52,632 nt of DNA from Oehlia diaphana. Lineage: Eukaryota > Glomeromycota > Glomeromycetes > Glomerales > Glomeraceae. Below are positions 33,351-45,643 of this stretch, piece by piece. The notes under the pieces are model-generated. The model was not told the DNA's origin. It made no database searches and saw nothing but the letters and a program-made list of their open reading frames with translations. A program made the translations under genes and the position numbers. Location: positions 129,387-182,018 of the forward strand of contig QZLH01000262.1 in the NCBI GenBank assembly GCA_003833135.1, written 5' to 3'. The number at the start of each line of letters is the position of its first letter. Within the stretch, counting starts at the first letter, position 1.

Positions 33351-34961
33351 CCAAAAGGACTTCGCGAAAATTTATTTTGATTACAATATATGACGCCACT
33401 AATACAATTTTTCTGTAGAAAGTCTCTGTCTAAGAATTCCTATTTTTATAGGAAGTATCTGTAAAGTTTACTTGAGTGCTAAATAAGCTAAATGTTTAAC
33501 ATTCTATTTTATATAAATATATAACAATTCATTGTAAAATTTTGTTAAAATTATTTTTTATTTTATTTTTTTTTAAAAAATTCTGTTAATCGTTTATTCT
33601 TTGCTCATTATTTATGATGTTATGATGCCTATGGCGACATTGACCGCGACAAATAAAAATGTTCCTATGCCTATATATATATATTTTTTTATTCTCGACT
33701 TATATTATAGAAAATTTACATTCTATTTTTATTCCTGCTTAATAATTATTATACAAATAAGTAATGACGTTAGTCCTCAACGATGATTTGATAATCAACG
33801 ATGATTTTAAGTCCAGCAGTGAATTTAATCATATTAAAGATTTAAATTGTCACTTTTTAAAAATTAATAAATAAATAATTTTAACTTTATTACATAAAAT
33901 TCTTCGGAATAACATAATTTTTTAAATATATCTACTTTCTGATATAAAGGGAGAATAGAAATTTTTTAAAGCAGCTGATTCAGGATTCATATTATTAGGA
34001 TATTTTTTTGTATAGATCTTTTTCATCATACCATTATACTGTACATTGGTTTTTAACAGGATCGCTAGAATTTTTTAAATTATTAAATAATAAAGTTAAG
34101 TATTTAATACGTATTTTTTTTAACTGTTAAGTTCATTTGTTATTACTTACTATTGGGATTACGTTAAAATTAAAAAACCACGTGTTCCAGATTTTCGATA
34201 TCTTAAAAAATTTAATATTACTAAATTATAATAAGATTGAACTCATGAAAGCTTATTAGAAATTGCACTGTATATTCTGTATATATGAATAGTTCAATCA
34301 TACTCCATCATGATTTCATCAGATTACACACAAAAAACAGGCATTAAAGCAAAGAAACTCAAAAATACTTCATGTCATGGCCTGGAAGTATGAAATAATC
34401 ATACCTACTTTCCATCAGTTAGTAATTTTACAAGATTTTAATTTGTCATTTATTTATAGAAGAATGGAAATCACAAGGCATAATTATAATCTTAAAGTTT
34501 CTTAGAAAAATCTCATAATTTTTTTACGCGGTTGTGAAATAATGCCTTAAATTTCCTTATAAAATTTCGGATATTCTGTAATTAAGTATAGAGAAAGATA
34601 ACAATTTTTTGTAATTTATACTTTTGGAAAATATAAAAATTTATTAAGGAATGCCAAAGTTTTCGTGGTATTAACTTCTGTGAATATACTGTACATATAT
34701 ATATATTACGTACTATTTGTAGAAATCAAAAAAGTAATAAATTTTTTTTCTTTAAACTTTGATGATGGATGAACCAATTGAACCATACGTTTTATACAAT
34801 TACAAAAATGGAATTCACGTGAAATTTCTGCACGCGACAGTCGCGACACTTTAAATTAAAACATGAACTAGTAGCATTTAATAATTATACTACTGGCTTG
34901 ATACACACTTTGTCACTAAGATTTATTCAAATAAGAAAACTTAATTATTATTTGTGTGAAT
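33351..34961. other. Intergenic region
   Basis: 3' side of the Crinkler gene and of the kinase-Sel1 pseudogene. The ORF at 33601-33786 lacks any recognisable domain. CACGTG at 34179 and 34816. Nothing else supported. Confidence 0.4.
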
Positions 34962-37049
34962 CATTTTCTTAATTTTTTTAATTTATTTAGAGCATCTTGA
35001 TCTCCTTGTTTAGCAGATTTCTCGTACCAAAAAATTGCTTGATTTATATCCTTTTCTATTCCCTTTCCATATTCATACATACCAGCAAGATTATATTGAG
35101 TTTCTTTAAATCCCAAATTTGCCGCTTTGTGATACAATTCACCATCACATGTCCTAAATTTGCCGTCTGCTGATATAATTTAATTGCTTTTTGTTTATCA
35201 ATATTAATTCCAATTCCATTTTTATAAAAATAACTACACTTAAATAATCAAAATCCGTTATCTTTATTAGCTATTTTTTTCATAATATTCAAAAGCTAAT
35301 TTTTCATCTTTACAGTTCCACGACCAAATTCATAACATATTCCAACATAATATTGCGCTAATGTGTGATTTTGCCCTGACACTTTAACGAATAGGTTAAA
35401 CGCTTTCTTTCTATCTTTACTTGTTTCAATTCTCATATGTATAATTAAAATATCCAAGTAAAAATATGGAATCTGAATTATTTTGATTAATTAATAACCA
35501 ATCATGTGAATTTACATTATTATCATTAAAATAATCAAGAATAAATTCGCTTGCTGTTTAATTTTTTCCTTCATTAGTTATTTTGAAAAGATAATTTACT
35601 ATATCGTTAACTATCTTACTTAAATTTTTTTCAGATGAAATATCTCCATTTGTTAATGTTTTATATACTATTTCCTTTGTATTCAATTTATCAAAATTTT
35701 CAATAATTTGAGACATTTCCGCATGTAATGAATTGTTAATATTTGAAGTATCAATATTGAAATTTTGTTCGTCTGTTGATGTTGATTGAAGATTTAATAC
35801 CGTTTGATGATTTTCTGTTGTTTTCGTTATAATTGATTTTAATCTTTCCAATACTTGATTCATAGTTGGACGATTGTCTGGTTAATTATCCCAACATTCT
35901 AAAAAATATAATAATATATTATAAATAAATCTTAAATTATAATTAATGAAAGTTCATACGTACCGGTATAAATTTTAATATAATTTTCAGGCGTGTTAAG
36001 AATGGGTTCTTTTCTACGACCTTGTGAAATTTCTATAGCTAAATCAATATCGTACTCTTCAGTAGCAAAAGGTGGCTGACCACTAGATAATTCCCAAAAT
36101 AATACACCCACACTATAAATGTCACTTTTTTCATTTAATTTTTTATTTTTATTTCGTCCACTAAATTTTTTTTGATCGACGTAAGGAACACATCCAAAAA
36201 ATTTATGTTTTGTGTTGGATGATGATTTAATTCTTTTTGACAACCCAAAGCCGGACAGTTTGATAATATTTTGATGAACCAATACATTACCTGAGTGCAT
36301 TACCTGAGTGCTATTAAATTAGTATGACGTTAAAAACATGAAAAAAAAAAATTACAAAAATTATTTTATTATTTAATAAAATGAATTACCGAATCACGAT
36401 GCACTATTCTTTCATTATGTAAACACGCCACAGCACTAGCTAATTGGTACGCCAAGTTGTATTTATTTGCTCCAAGTAAGATTATTAAAGTTTTCCTTAA
36501 AATAATTTTTGAGAGTACCAGAATCAGCATACTCCATTACTAACAAATAATTTTTCGATTGAACATTTTGATATTCTAATGATGAATAAAAGGAATTAAT
36601 TATTTTCTAATAAATTACATATTTGCAAAGTTAAATAAAATTTTAACTATTATTATAATTGAATTTATATAAATTACCTGGCTCAAATTGTGCAACTCCA
36701 TAGAACTTAATAATATTATTATGAAATTGTACTGTATATCACGTTGAAGCTTTAAGCTAGATTATAATATTTAGTAAATATAAATTTAATGCATATATTA
36801 TTAATATAAAAATGACTTTAGTATACTTATTTCATAATTTATTTCTCATGAACGATTTCTTTTGCAATTACGTCATCAACATTGCGCTAAATATTGATCT
36901 GAATTTTTCCAATTTACACGATAAACTTTTCCAAATCCTCCAGTACCAATTCTTTGAACATTACTAAAATATAATTATGTTCATAAAGTCTAAAATATTC
37001 CTTAGAAATTGCTTCTTCGATCCAATAATGTATTTTCAGTGTTTTGCAT
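34962..37049 (-). pseudogene. Dead copy of the kinase-Sel1 gene
   Basis: Tracks the intact gene at 40193-42402 exon by exon. Lesions seen, from the 5' end: a 14-base deletion in exon 1 removing the ATP-binding lysine codon region (LALKSF) and shifting frame; a 5-base insertion in exon 2 (near 36735); one-base shifts in exon 3; DFG changed to GFG in exon 4; a 13-bp tandem duplication at the exon 4 acceptor (36285-36310); a stop in the [10 protein letters not shown] block (TAA for GAA, near 35883); a stop after NEGKN (35558); and an internal loss of part of a Sel1 repeat near 35130. Several independent disabling changes make assembly error an unlikely explanation. Exon 4 (NVLVHQN...ENYIKIYT) is still fully open, so decay is fairly recent. 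Confidence 0.92.
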
Positions 37050-37456
37050 TTGATATTATTATTGGTCGTAAAGTAAAATCAAAAGACGAATTTTTATAAA
37101 ATTTTTTTTTAATTTTTTTTATTATATAATAAATTTTTGGTAATGTCGTACAGTACACAAAAGGTTGTACAAAAAAAGCTACCTTTCTTAACTAATTAAT
37201 CAATTTTCAAATTTGTTTAATGCATATCTGATATTATCAGTTATCCTCATAACTTCATGCAGATTGTTATTTAGGTTGGTTATCTCATATTACTATGTAT
37301 TAGCATAATATTATTATTATTGGATAGTAACGGGAGTTTACTATAAAAATTGCATGAACGGTCCCGTCAAACCGATAATATATAATTACAGTCTGTCAAT
37401 ATTGCAATAAGATTTTTTTAACATAAAATATCGATTTAATATCGGATTGACATCAT

Positions 37457-38417
37457 TAGGCCTGTTCAATTCTGATCTTTCGGGATTTTGATCGGGTTTT
37501 GAATTGATAATTATTGGCTGATGAAATTGTGTGACCTGATCAACGACCCGAACTTTCCGAACAACAAAATTGTGGTATCATTTTGATCACCTTTTTTAAN
37601 NNNNNNNNNNNNNNNNNNNNNNNNNNNNNNNNNNNNNNNNNNNNNNNNNNNNNNNNNNNNNNNNNNNNNNNNNNNNNNNNNNNNNNNNNNNNNNNNNNNN
37701 NNNNNNNNNNNNNNNNNNNNNNNNNNNNNNNNNNNNNNNNNNNNNNNNNNNNNNNNNNNNNNNNNNNNNNNNNNNNNNNNNNNNNNNNNNNNNNNNNNNN
37801 NNNNNNNNNNNNNNNNNNNNNNNNNNNNNNNNNNNNNNNNNNNNNNNNNNNNNNNNNNNNNNNNNNNNNNNNNNNNNNNNNNNNNNNNNNNNNNNNNNNN
37901 NNNNNNNNNNNNNNNNNNNNNNNNNNNNNNNNNNNNNNNNNNNNNNNNNNNNNNNNNNNNNNNNNNNNNNNNNNNNNNNNNNNNNNNNNNNNNNNNNNNN
38001 NNNNNNNNNNNNNNNNNNNNNNNNNNNNNNNNNNNNNNNNNNNNNNNNNNNNNNNNNNNNNNNNNNNNNNNNNNNNNNNNNNNNNNNNNNNNNNNNNNNN
38101 NNNNNNNNNNNNNNNNNNNNNNNNNNNNNNNNNNNNNNNNNNNNNNNNNNNNNNNNNNNNNNNNNNNNNNNNNNNNNNNNNNNNNNNNNNNNNNNNNNNN
38201 NNNGAAGTTTTAATACGCGCCCTCAAAACGTTTAATATACCTTTATGTATTGCTTATTTGCCATTTTTATAAAAGAAAAACATTTTATTATACGAAAAAA
38301 TAAGGTGATCAAGGTTAACCGTTCAATAAGCCGATCAAAGTACTCAATTTTGATTTTGATCACATGATAGGATTGGTTAATGGATTTTCGATCAAAAAAC
38401 CCGAACGATCAGACCTA
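37457..38417. mobile_element. Insertion with TAGGCCTG/CAGACCTA ends, contains the assembly gap
   Basis: Copy A of the duplicated flank breaks homology with copy B at TAGGCCTG (37457) and resumes after CAGACCTA (ends 38417). The ends are inverted with one mismatch (TAGGCCTG, TAGGTCTG) and are followed on both sides by GATC-rich words such as TTTGATCGG and CCCGAAC. This suggests a transposon-like insert whose centre is unsequenced. Superfamily is unclear; no target duplication can be shown because the other copy is also interrupted here. Confidence 0.5.
37600..38203. other. Assembly gap (604 N)
   Basis: Run of N bases. Any ORF crossing it is meaningless. It sits inside the insertion at 37457-38417. 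Confidence 0.99.
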
Positions 38418-38861
38418 AACAGTTGTTATAGCAAATTAAGAAAATTGAACGTTTTATTAAACTAATATTCAAAATTCAAATTAATGGCTTGCCTTTTAGA
38501 CGTGACTACTTAGTGGATCAAAAAAAAATTAATGCAATTTTGATTAATACTAGTATTATTGTAACTACAATTACTTTATTATGTGTTTAGAATTTTGACG
38601 TATTATTGTAAGAACGATAAGTTCAGATTCTAATGTTCAAACAATTTGATACGTGCGTATAAACTTCTTATTTTCATATTCAACATATAGATCAATCCAC
38701 ATCTTTTTTTGGTATTTCCTCAATACAAGAATGAATATTAATTTTTATATATTTTTTTATAATATAACAAACTGTTGTAAATCAAAAATATTAATTAATT
38801 AGGAGGAGAAGGGTGGATATTCATAGATTTCTCTATTCTCCCCGAGTGTTCTTCAACTTTA

Positions 38862-39610
38862 TTATAAGCAACCTCTCCACCAATCACTAAAATACTTCAC
38901 TATCATATCCCCAGATATTTGTAGGTTCTTTCCTAAGTCCGTATATAATGTTTTGTCAGAGTTGGTTTGAGGTAATAATAGGTTCCATATTTTTATGTTT
39001 ACTGTCCATATGCTACTTTTTCCTAAGTCTCTAAATTTTTTTAGTAGAAAATTGGAAACTTCTTTGTCGTAAGCCTCCAAAATCTTGTTGGGAGACAAAG
39101 TAAGGTCCATTTTTTGTAAAAAATAATAGTTACTAGTATAATGCTTGTCTATTATTTTGCCTGTAAGTGCTCTTCAAATTTATGCTGATTGAAGGATTGT
39201 TGGAAGAGTTATATAACTCCATACACTTTATTATGCATCAGCATCAAAGATCAATACATAGTATACGGCACCGACATACAGTATGAAAGTGGATTAGTCT
39301 ATCTAAATAATATTTTGACAATACCAGTTGATACTAACTGGAAAAATCCTATAAAGGAAAAGAAAACCAATCGTACCCTATATTTAATTTTTGTTGTATT
39401 ACACGAATCACCCATGATAAATTTTTTTTAACTAACATCTATCTTCTTAACACCTCATACTCGCCTTTACCATTAACTTTAACTAGTAAACCAGCAGACC
39501 TTCTTACTATGATTAGTACGTTTGATGAAAGGATAGGTCATCTCCATCAGTTGGCTAGAATACCATACTTTATTTCCTGGGTCTCATTCATGAGAACTTA
39601 GTGTGATTAA
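38862..39610. pseudogene. Coding-like remnants on both strands, possibly retroelement-derived
   Basis: 38862-39110 minus: 82-codon ORF reading MDLTLSPNKILEAYDKEVSN and ending KYFSDWWRGCL. 39189-39431 plus: 80-codon ORF with DQYIVYGTDIQYESGLVYLN, followed by a stop-broken continuation that reads PLPLTLTSKPADLLTMISTF and FDERIGHLHQLARIPYF to about 39600. Composition is protein-like and clearly different from the flanks. I recognise no domain. Broken frames between the two duplicated kinase-Sel1 copies suggest an inserted and decayed element, but origin is a guess. Confidence 0.3.
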
Positions 39611-40192
39611 GATCACCTTTGCTGCGCAGAAATGATACAAAGTATAATAAAAATTATTTGTCAATTATTTTATAATTTAAAATAAAAAAATTTTTTTTTA
39701 CAGATTCGATAAAAGAAAAGGTGAGAGAAACATATTTTTAATATGTCTAGCGAAAAAAAAAGTTGAGAAAACTATATTTTATCAGATTTATTGAAAGAAA
39801 AAGGGCGAGAAACTATGTTTCATACTTGACGATTTTTGGGGACTCATGAATACGATTATTGCAAAGAACACACATTTACTATGAATTTATTATATATTTA
39901 TTATGTATTTACTGCGATTTTATTATATATTTACTATATGCTTACTGCAATTTGCTACAATTTATTATAAAATTAATACAAATTTTCTATAAATTTATTT
40001 TGAATTTACTACATGTTTAATGCAAATTATATATACAATTACTACTTTATAAATGGTTAGTAAGAAACTGTATAAATGATTTATAGTTTCTTTGTATTAG
40101 CAACAATTACTATATTATGACTACATATTTTCTATATTAAATACATACAACTATATTAACGCCTACTACATTAAATGATGGCAGCATAGCAA
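39611..40192. other. AT-rich spacer with imperfect tandem repeats
   Basis: 39700-39830 holds two imperfect copies of a GAAAAGGTGAGAGAAAC-like unit. 39885-40025 is a degenerate series of TTTATTATATATTTACTA words. No gene. Confidence 0.5.
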
Positions 40193-42402
40193 CTATATAG
40201 CCACGATTTCATGGTTTTCAGCAAAGCACTTTCTTAATTTTTTTAATTTATTTTGAGCTTCTTGAAATCCTTGTTTAGCAGATTTCTCGTACCAATAAAT
40301 TGCTTGATTTATATCCTTTTCAATTCTCTTTCCATATTCATACATAAGGCCAAGATTATATTGAGCCGAAGTACTTCCGAAATTTGCCGCCTTATGATAT
40401 AATTCAAAAGCTTTATTATAATCTTTATCAACACCTATTCCATATTCATACATAATGGCAAGATTATTTTGAGCAGTTCTATTTCCTAAATTTGCTGCCT
40501 GCTGATAAAATTCAATTGCTTTTTGATTATTAACGTTAATTCCAATTCCATTCACATAAAAATAACCAATTTTAAATAATCCCATTGCGTAACCCTTATT
40601 TGCTATTTTTTCAAAATATACAAAAGCTAATTTTTCATCTTTCACAATTCCATAACCAAATTGATAACATAATCCAACATAATATTGTGCTAATGTGTGA
40701 CTTTGTTCTGATACTTTAATGAATAAGTTAAATGCTTTCTTTTTATCTTCACTTATTTCAATTCCAATATAATTAAAATATCCAAGTAAAAATATGGAAT
40801 CTGAATTATTTTGATTAATAATTAATAACCATTCATATATATCTTGTGAATTTATATTATTATCATTAAAATAATCAAGAATATATTTTTTTAATGTTGA
40901 ATCTTTTCCTTCATTATCTATTTTTAAAATATAATTTACTATATCGTTAACTATCTTACTTAAATTTTTTTCAGACGAAATATCTTCATTTGTTGTATAT
41001 ACCATTTCTTTTGTATTCATTTTATCAAAATTTTCAATAATTTGAGACATTTCCCCATGTAATGAATTATTAATATTTGAAGTATCAATATTGATTGAAT
41101 TAAAATTTTGTTCGTCTGTTGATATTGATTGAAGATTTAATTCCGGTTGATGATTTTCTGTTGTTTTCGTTATAATTGATTTTAATCTTTCCAATACTTG
41201 ATTCATAGTTGGACGATTGTCTGGTTCATTATCCCAACATTCTAAAAAATATAATAATATATTATAAAATAAATTTTAAATTATAATTAATGAGAGTTCA
41301 TACGTACCGGTATAAATTTTAATATAATTTTCAGGCGTATTAAGAATGGGTTCTTCTCTGCGACCTTGTGAAATTTCTAAAGCTAAATCAATATCGTACT
41401 CTTCAGTAGCAAAAGGTGGCTGACCACTAGATAATTCCCAAAATAATACACCCACACTGTAAATGTCACTTTTTTCATTTAACTTTTTATTTTTATTTCG
41501 TCTACTAAATCTTTTTGGATCGACGTAAGGAACACATCCAAAAAATTTAGTTTTTGTTTTGGATGATGATTCGATTCTTTTCGACAATCCGAAGTCGGAC
41601 AGTTTGATAGTATTTTGATGGATTAACACATTACCAGAGTGCTATTAAGTTAATATGACGTTAAAATATGAAAAAAATTTACAATAGTTATTTTATTAAT
41701 TAATAAAATTGGAATTACCAAATCACGATGCACTATTCCTTCATTATGTAAACATGCCACAGCACTAGCTAATTGATACGCCAAGTTGTATTTATTGCTC
41801 CAAGTAAGATTATTAAAGCTTTCCTTTAAATAATTTTTGAGAGTACCAGAATCAGCATACTCCATTACTAACAAATAATTTTTCGATTGAACATTTTGAT
41901 ATTCTAGTAATGATGAATAAAAGTAATTAATTATTTTCTAATAAATTACATATTTGCAAAGTTAAATAAAATTTTAACTATTATTATCATAATTGGATTG
42001 TATAATTTACCTGGCTCAAATTGTGCAACGCCATAGAACTTAATAATATTATTATGAAATTGTATATCACGTTGAAGCTTGAGCTAGATTATAATATTTA
42101 ATAAATATTAATTTAATGCATATATTATTAATATAAAAATGACTATAGTATACTTATTTCATAATTTATAGTACCTCATGAACGATTTCTTTTGCAATTA
42201 CGTTATCAACATTGGAAAAGGATTTTAACGCTAAATATTGGTCTGAATTTTTCCAATTTACACGATAAACTTTTCCAAATCCTCCAGTACCAATTCTTTG
42301 AACATTACTAAAATATTTATGTTCATAAAGTCTAAAATATTCCTTAGAAATTGCTTCTTCAATCCAATTGATACATTCATTTGTATTTTCGGTGTTTTGC
42401 AT
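40193..42402 (-). CDS. Protein kinase with C-terminal Sel1 repeats
   Basis: Five exons: 42402..42175, 42083..42011, 41903..41719, 41641..41308, 41241..40193; all joins in frame; 622 residues. Kinase domain at about 20-295: glycine loop [10 protein letters not shown], lysine in LALKSF, HRDL split by an intron from [23 protein letters not shown], and [12 protein letters not shown] spanning the last join. A linker of about 130 residues rich in N/S/K/E follows. Five Sel1 repeats of 36 residues fill 421-605 (typical pieces [39 protein letters not shown]). Sel1 repeats form alpha-solenoid docking surfaces; the kinase is of the TKL type. Fusions like this are numerous in Rhizophagus. All catalytic residues are present, so it is likely active. 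The ATG at 42402 is preferred: upstream codons contain no ATG. Confidence 0.92.
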
Positions 42403-42752
42403 ATTGATATTATTATGTTGGGCGTAAAGTAAAATCAAAAGACGAATTTTTATAAATTTTTTTTAATTTTTTTCATCATATAATAAATTTTGGTATGTCG
42501 TACAGTACACAAAAGGTTGTACAAAAAAAGCCACATAACAATCGTACCATGCTGCGTTGATCTACCTTTCTTAACTAATCAATCATCAAAGAACAAATTT
42601 TATATATTATTTATTTTAGAAACGGTTAATAATGCGACATTTAATTTTGTTTAATGCATACTACAGCCTGTCAATATAGCAATAAGATTTTCTTTACATG
42701 AGAACATAAAATATCGATTTAATAGTCAATAGTATCGGATTGACATCATTGG

Positions 42753-42817
42753 CTCGGAATGTCGATCATTTGGCTAAAATTAACGTGAATTTTAGCCAAA
42801 ATAATCGACATTCCGAG
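42753..42817. repeat. Near-perfect 29-bp inverted repeat hairpin
   Basis: Arms at 42753-42781 and 42788-42817 with loop AACGTG. Perfect sub-arms CTCGGAATGTCGAT/ATCGACATTCCGAG and TTTGGCTAAAATT/AATTTTAGCCAAA; one arm has one extra base. Starts where copy B of the duplication loses homology with copy A, 13 bases from the next element, so it is itself an insertion. Confidence 0.8.
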
Positions 42818-42830
42818 AGTTGACCTAAAA

Positions 42831-43335
42831 TTAATTCGTGATCCGCGTAAAAGTAGAGAATCTAATTATTAAAAACCGGGGTTAAGTTATATAAAATAAT
42901 ATATAATAGTGCGGAATCTGAAGACGCGGCTAATTAAAGTACGAATTTTTAATATGATGTAAAAACTAAAACCATTAGCATAAAATTATACCATTTGGCT
43001 AACTTTATACTAGAAGTCCGGTAAAATTTCAATAATTAGAAATAACTTTCCTATGAGCCTAAAAGTAAAAATCTATTATTCGCAACGTTAAAAAAATAAG
43101 GTATTTTTTAACTTTAAGCCTATAAGTAAGTCATTTATAGTGCTCAAAAAATTTACCGGACTTTCAACAAAAAAGTAAGCCAAATAACATAATTTAATGG
43201 CAATAAACTTAGTTTTTATATTATATTTTAACAATTAGTACTTTGGTTTGCCATGACGTCAGATTCTGCGCTATTATATAATTACCCCGATTTTCGATAT
43301 AGTACTCTCTACTTTATTTGCGGATCACGAATTAA
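42831..43335. mobile_element. 505-bp full-length foldback element with TTAATTCGTGATCC ends
   Basis: Ends TTAATTCGTGATCCGC and its complement (43320-43335). Inverted homology continues inward through the whole element: AAGTAGAGA near both ends, CGGGGT(T)AA..TTATATAA, GCGGAATCTGA against the complement of TCAGATTCTGCGC, TTTGGCTAA..AGTCCGGTAAA against the complement of TTTACCGGACTTT..AAGCCAAA. Absent from copy A of the duplicated flank. Shares ends with 12263-12527. TTAA (piggyBac-like) or TA (mariner-like) target duplication fits. No ORF. Confidence 0.78.
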
Positions 43336-43689
43336 AGTTTCTCATAAATTAATCAGTTGTTATAACTAATATTCAAAATTCAAATTAATGGCTTGCCTTT
43401 TAGATGTGACTGATTAGTGGATCAAAAAAAAAAAATTAATGCAATTTTGATTAATATTATTAGTTCAGATTCTATAAAATGAAATGTTATACGTGCGTAA
43501 AAACTTTTTATTTCATATTCAATATTTCCTCAATACAAGTATGAATATTAATTTATATATTTTTTTTATGTAACAAACTGTTGTAAATCAAAAAATATTT
43601 ATAAGCCATCAATTAATTAGTGGACATTATTACTCATAGATTTAGGATTCAGATTCGTTATTCTTATTCCTAATCCATATATAATCTAA

Positions 43690-43878
43690 GATATTAAATT
43701 CGCAAGCAAAGTTTTCTGGGTTGATCATTGCCCACAAAGGAATATACTTCAAGAAAATATTCAGAATATTTATCTGAATTTGAATTATGGAAAACATTCT
43801 GGGGATTTACATTTTATTTCTGAAGTTATTAAAAGTTGGTATTTGTTCGTAACTGGGTTAAACATTTTAAGAGATTAA
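43690..43878 (+). other. Coding-like fragment, unknown
   Basis: 62 codons between stops, without ATG: DIKFASKVFWVDHCPQRNIL and later YLNLNYGKHSGDLHFISEVI. Further coding-like pieces follow to about 44060 (SRVIELHIKYLRL, DFYNNRKIPFDLKKY), separated by stops. Possibly a decayed gene. The family is not recognised. Confidence 0.3.
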
Positions 43879-45325
43879 TTCTTGCAAAAATATCAGAGTA
43901 GAGTAATTGAATTACATATAAAATATTTAAGATTATAGACTACAAAGATAATAAAGGATTTTTACAATAATCGCAAGATTCCTTTTGATCTAAAGAAATA
44001 CTAAGAAATGTATCAACATCAAAGATAAACAATTAATGCAAAGTACAGTTATTTATAGATATAGAACTTTATTATCTTCATGATAAATTAAATATCTTTT
44101 TTGTAATAAAAATATCAGCCTGTGTTATAAATAATAATATGCATTTTACTATTATACACGATTTTTCTTTAAATTTAAAACATAATTATTAAAAAGAAAA
44201 TATATTAAATATATCATAATAATAAAGCTTAAAGAAGGATTCCATTCCGGGTTTCACATTTTATTTTCTGGCCTCTTGTTCATGTTATTTTACAAAATAT
44301 TTTCTTTATGTGTTTATCATGCGAAATTTGTTTTTAATTATTTTTAATTAAATATTTACTAATTAAAAGTTCTAATTCGTTAATCTAAAAAATATGTTAA
44401 ATAAAGTCTAATGGAACAAATTCCACTAGTATTTCACCTACATATATGTTCAATTTTAGAATAAAATTGTTATTGCGCCATAATATTATTTTTTGTATCA
44501 ATCCGAAGTATATGAAGTCACGTGTAACAGTGTAAGTTATAACGTGATACTCTGAGCTTAGAAACTACGTTCTTAAAGCCTGAAGCGTAATTTTTTTTTT
44601 TTTTTTGATATGATTGGCATGTAATAGACGCATATTATTTCTGTTCGCTGCTTGCCGGAATAATTATACCTGCTCATTATAAAAGTTATAATCCTCTTGG
44701 TTTTTAGCAGAAAATATTTTTATTCCAAACAACTTTTCTACTGAAAAAAATGATTACTAATTAATATTATTATTGAATTATATTGTATCTCAACATTCTG
44801 GAATTGTGCGAGACCCTATCGTAAATTTGTGCATTTAAGATTCTCTATAATGTCCAATTCTAGTAATTAATGCCCTTTAAGGCCCTGTAAAAGAAGTCGA
44901 TCCGTTTTTTATAATCCATCTTTTTATCGTAAAAGACTCATATTTCCGGACTTAATAACTTATATCACGGAATTTATCGAATTTTTACAAAAATAACGGA
45001 TAAAATTTTTTATAAGGATGGTTGATGAAATATACTGATTTTAAATAATCGTTTCTTTTCTAATAAAATAAAACCCCAAAATGCTAAGTATAAATTACAA
45101 TTTTACAAAATAGCAACAATTGACGTATTTTTATTTTTGTTTTAATTTACGTTAAGGTGCACAAATTATTAAACATTAGGAATGACAAACAATTATGAGA
45201 ATAATAATACTATCTCTAGTATACTAAGTTGGATAAAATTTTATATTGGTTTAAATTCCTTTTACTTCTTTCTTTGTAGGTTATATAGTCGTAGCGAGTC
45301 AGTAAGAAGCATATAAATAAATGAT
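43879..45325. other. Intergenic region
   Basis: No gene supported. CACGTG at 44519. A T15-type run near 44590. Otherwise plain AT-rich DNA. Confidence 0.4.
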
Positions 45326-45643
45326 ATATAAAATAGAGGTTGGAACCGGTTAATGTTAACCGGTTAAAACTATTTTGACCATAAATCCATAATTCTGGTC
45401 AGATTTACTTAATAATGCGGCCCAGAGACTTGGTAATTTCAGTCATGTGTTCCCAAACTTGGTTTTAATACCGAATTTTTTTCCTATTTATTAATAATGG
45501 TATTGATGAAAAATAATCTTCTTTCAATTAAATGTGTTAGCAAAATCAAAAATCGGTACAATTTTCAGCAAAAAAAATTTTTTAAATATTTTCATATTAA
45601 CCGGTTAAGGTTTTTTTGGACGGTTCCAACTTCTGATATAAAA
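45326..45643. mobile_element. hAT-type MITE with 8-bp target site duplication
   Basis: Target duplication ATATAAAA at 45326-45333 and 45636-45643. Element 45334-45635 (302 bases) with 15-bp ends TAGAGGTTGGAACCG and, reversed on the right, CAGAAGTTGGAACCG (two differences). Copies of the palindrome TTAACCGGTTAA-type word lie just inside both ends. An 8-bp duplication with CAGRG-like ends is the hallmark of hAT transposons. No transposase ORF, so non-autonomous. It lies about 250 bases past the stop of the adjoining kinase gene. Confidence 0.85.

Larger units (their letters stand above)
34962..38800. repeat. Segmental duplication, copy A
   Basis: Homologous to 40226-43620 in the same orientation: the kinase-Sel1 gene plus about 1 kb of upstream flank (for example the block from 38456, ATTCAAAATTCAAATTAATG, matches 43372 onward). 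The flank is interrupted by a different insertion in each copy. Confidence 0.85.
40226..43620. repeat. Segmental duplication, copy B
   Basis: Counterpart of 34962-38800. Homology runs through the gene, its promoter side to about 42750, then resumes at about 43354 after two inserted elements and fades near 43620. Confidence 0.85.

Noticed and set aside
37540..38226. Long ORFs on both strands
   Set aside because: They cross the 604-base N gap and consist almost wholly of unknown residues.
39189..39431. Single intact gene for the 80-codon plus ORF
   Set aside because: Coding-like signal continues past the stop in another frame and nothing upstream gives a start region; treated as a remnant.
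42403..42438. Upstream extension of the kinase-Sel1 frame (MILLYAQ...)
   Set aside because: It needs a TTG start; the first ATG in frame is at 42402. The same applies to 17561 and 52407, where TTG starts precede the real ATG or exon.
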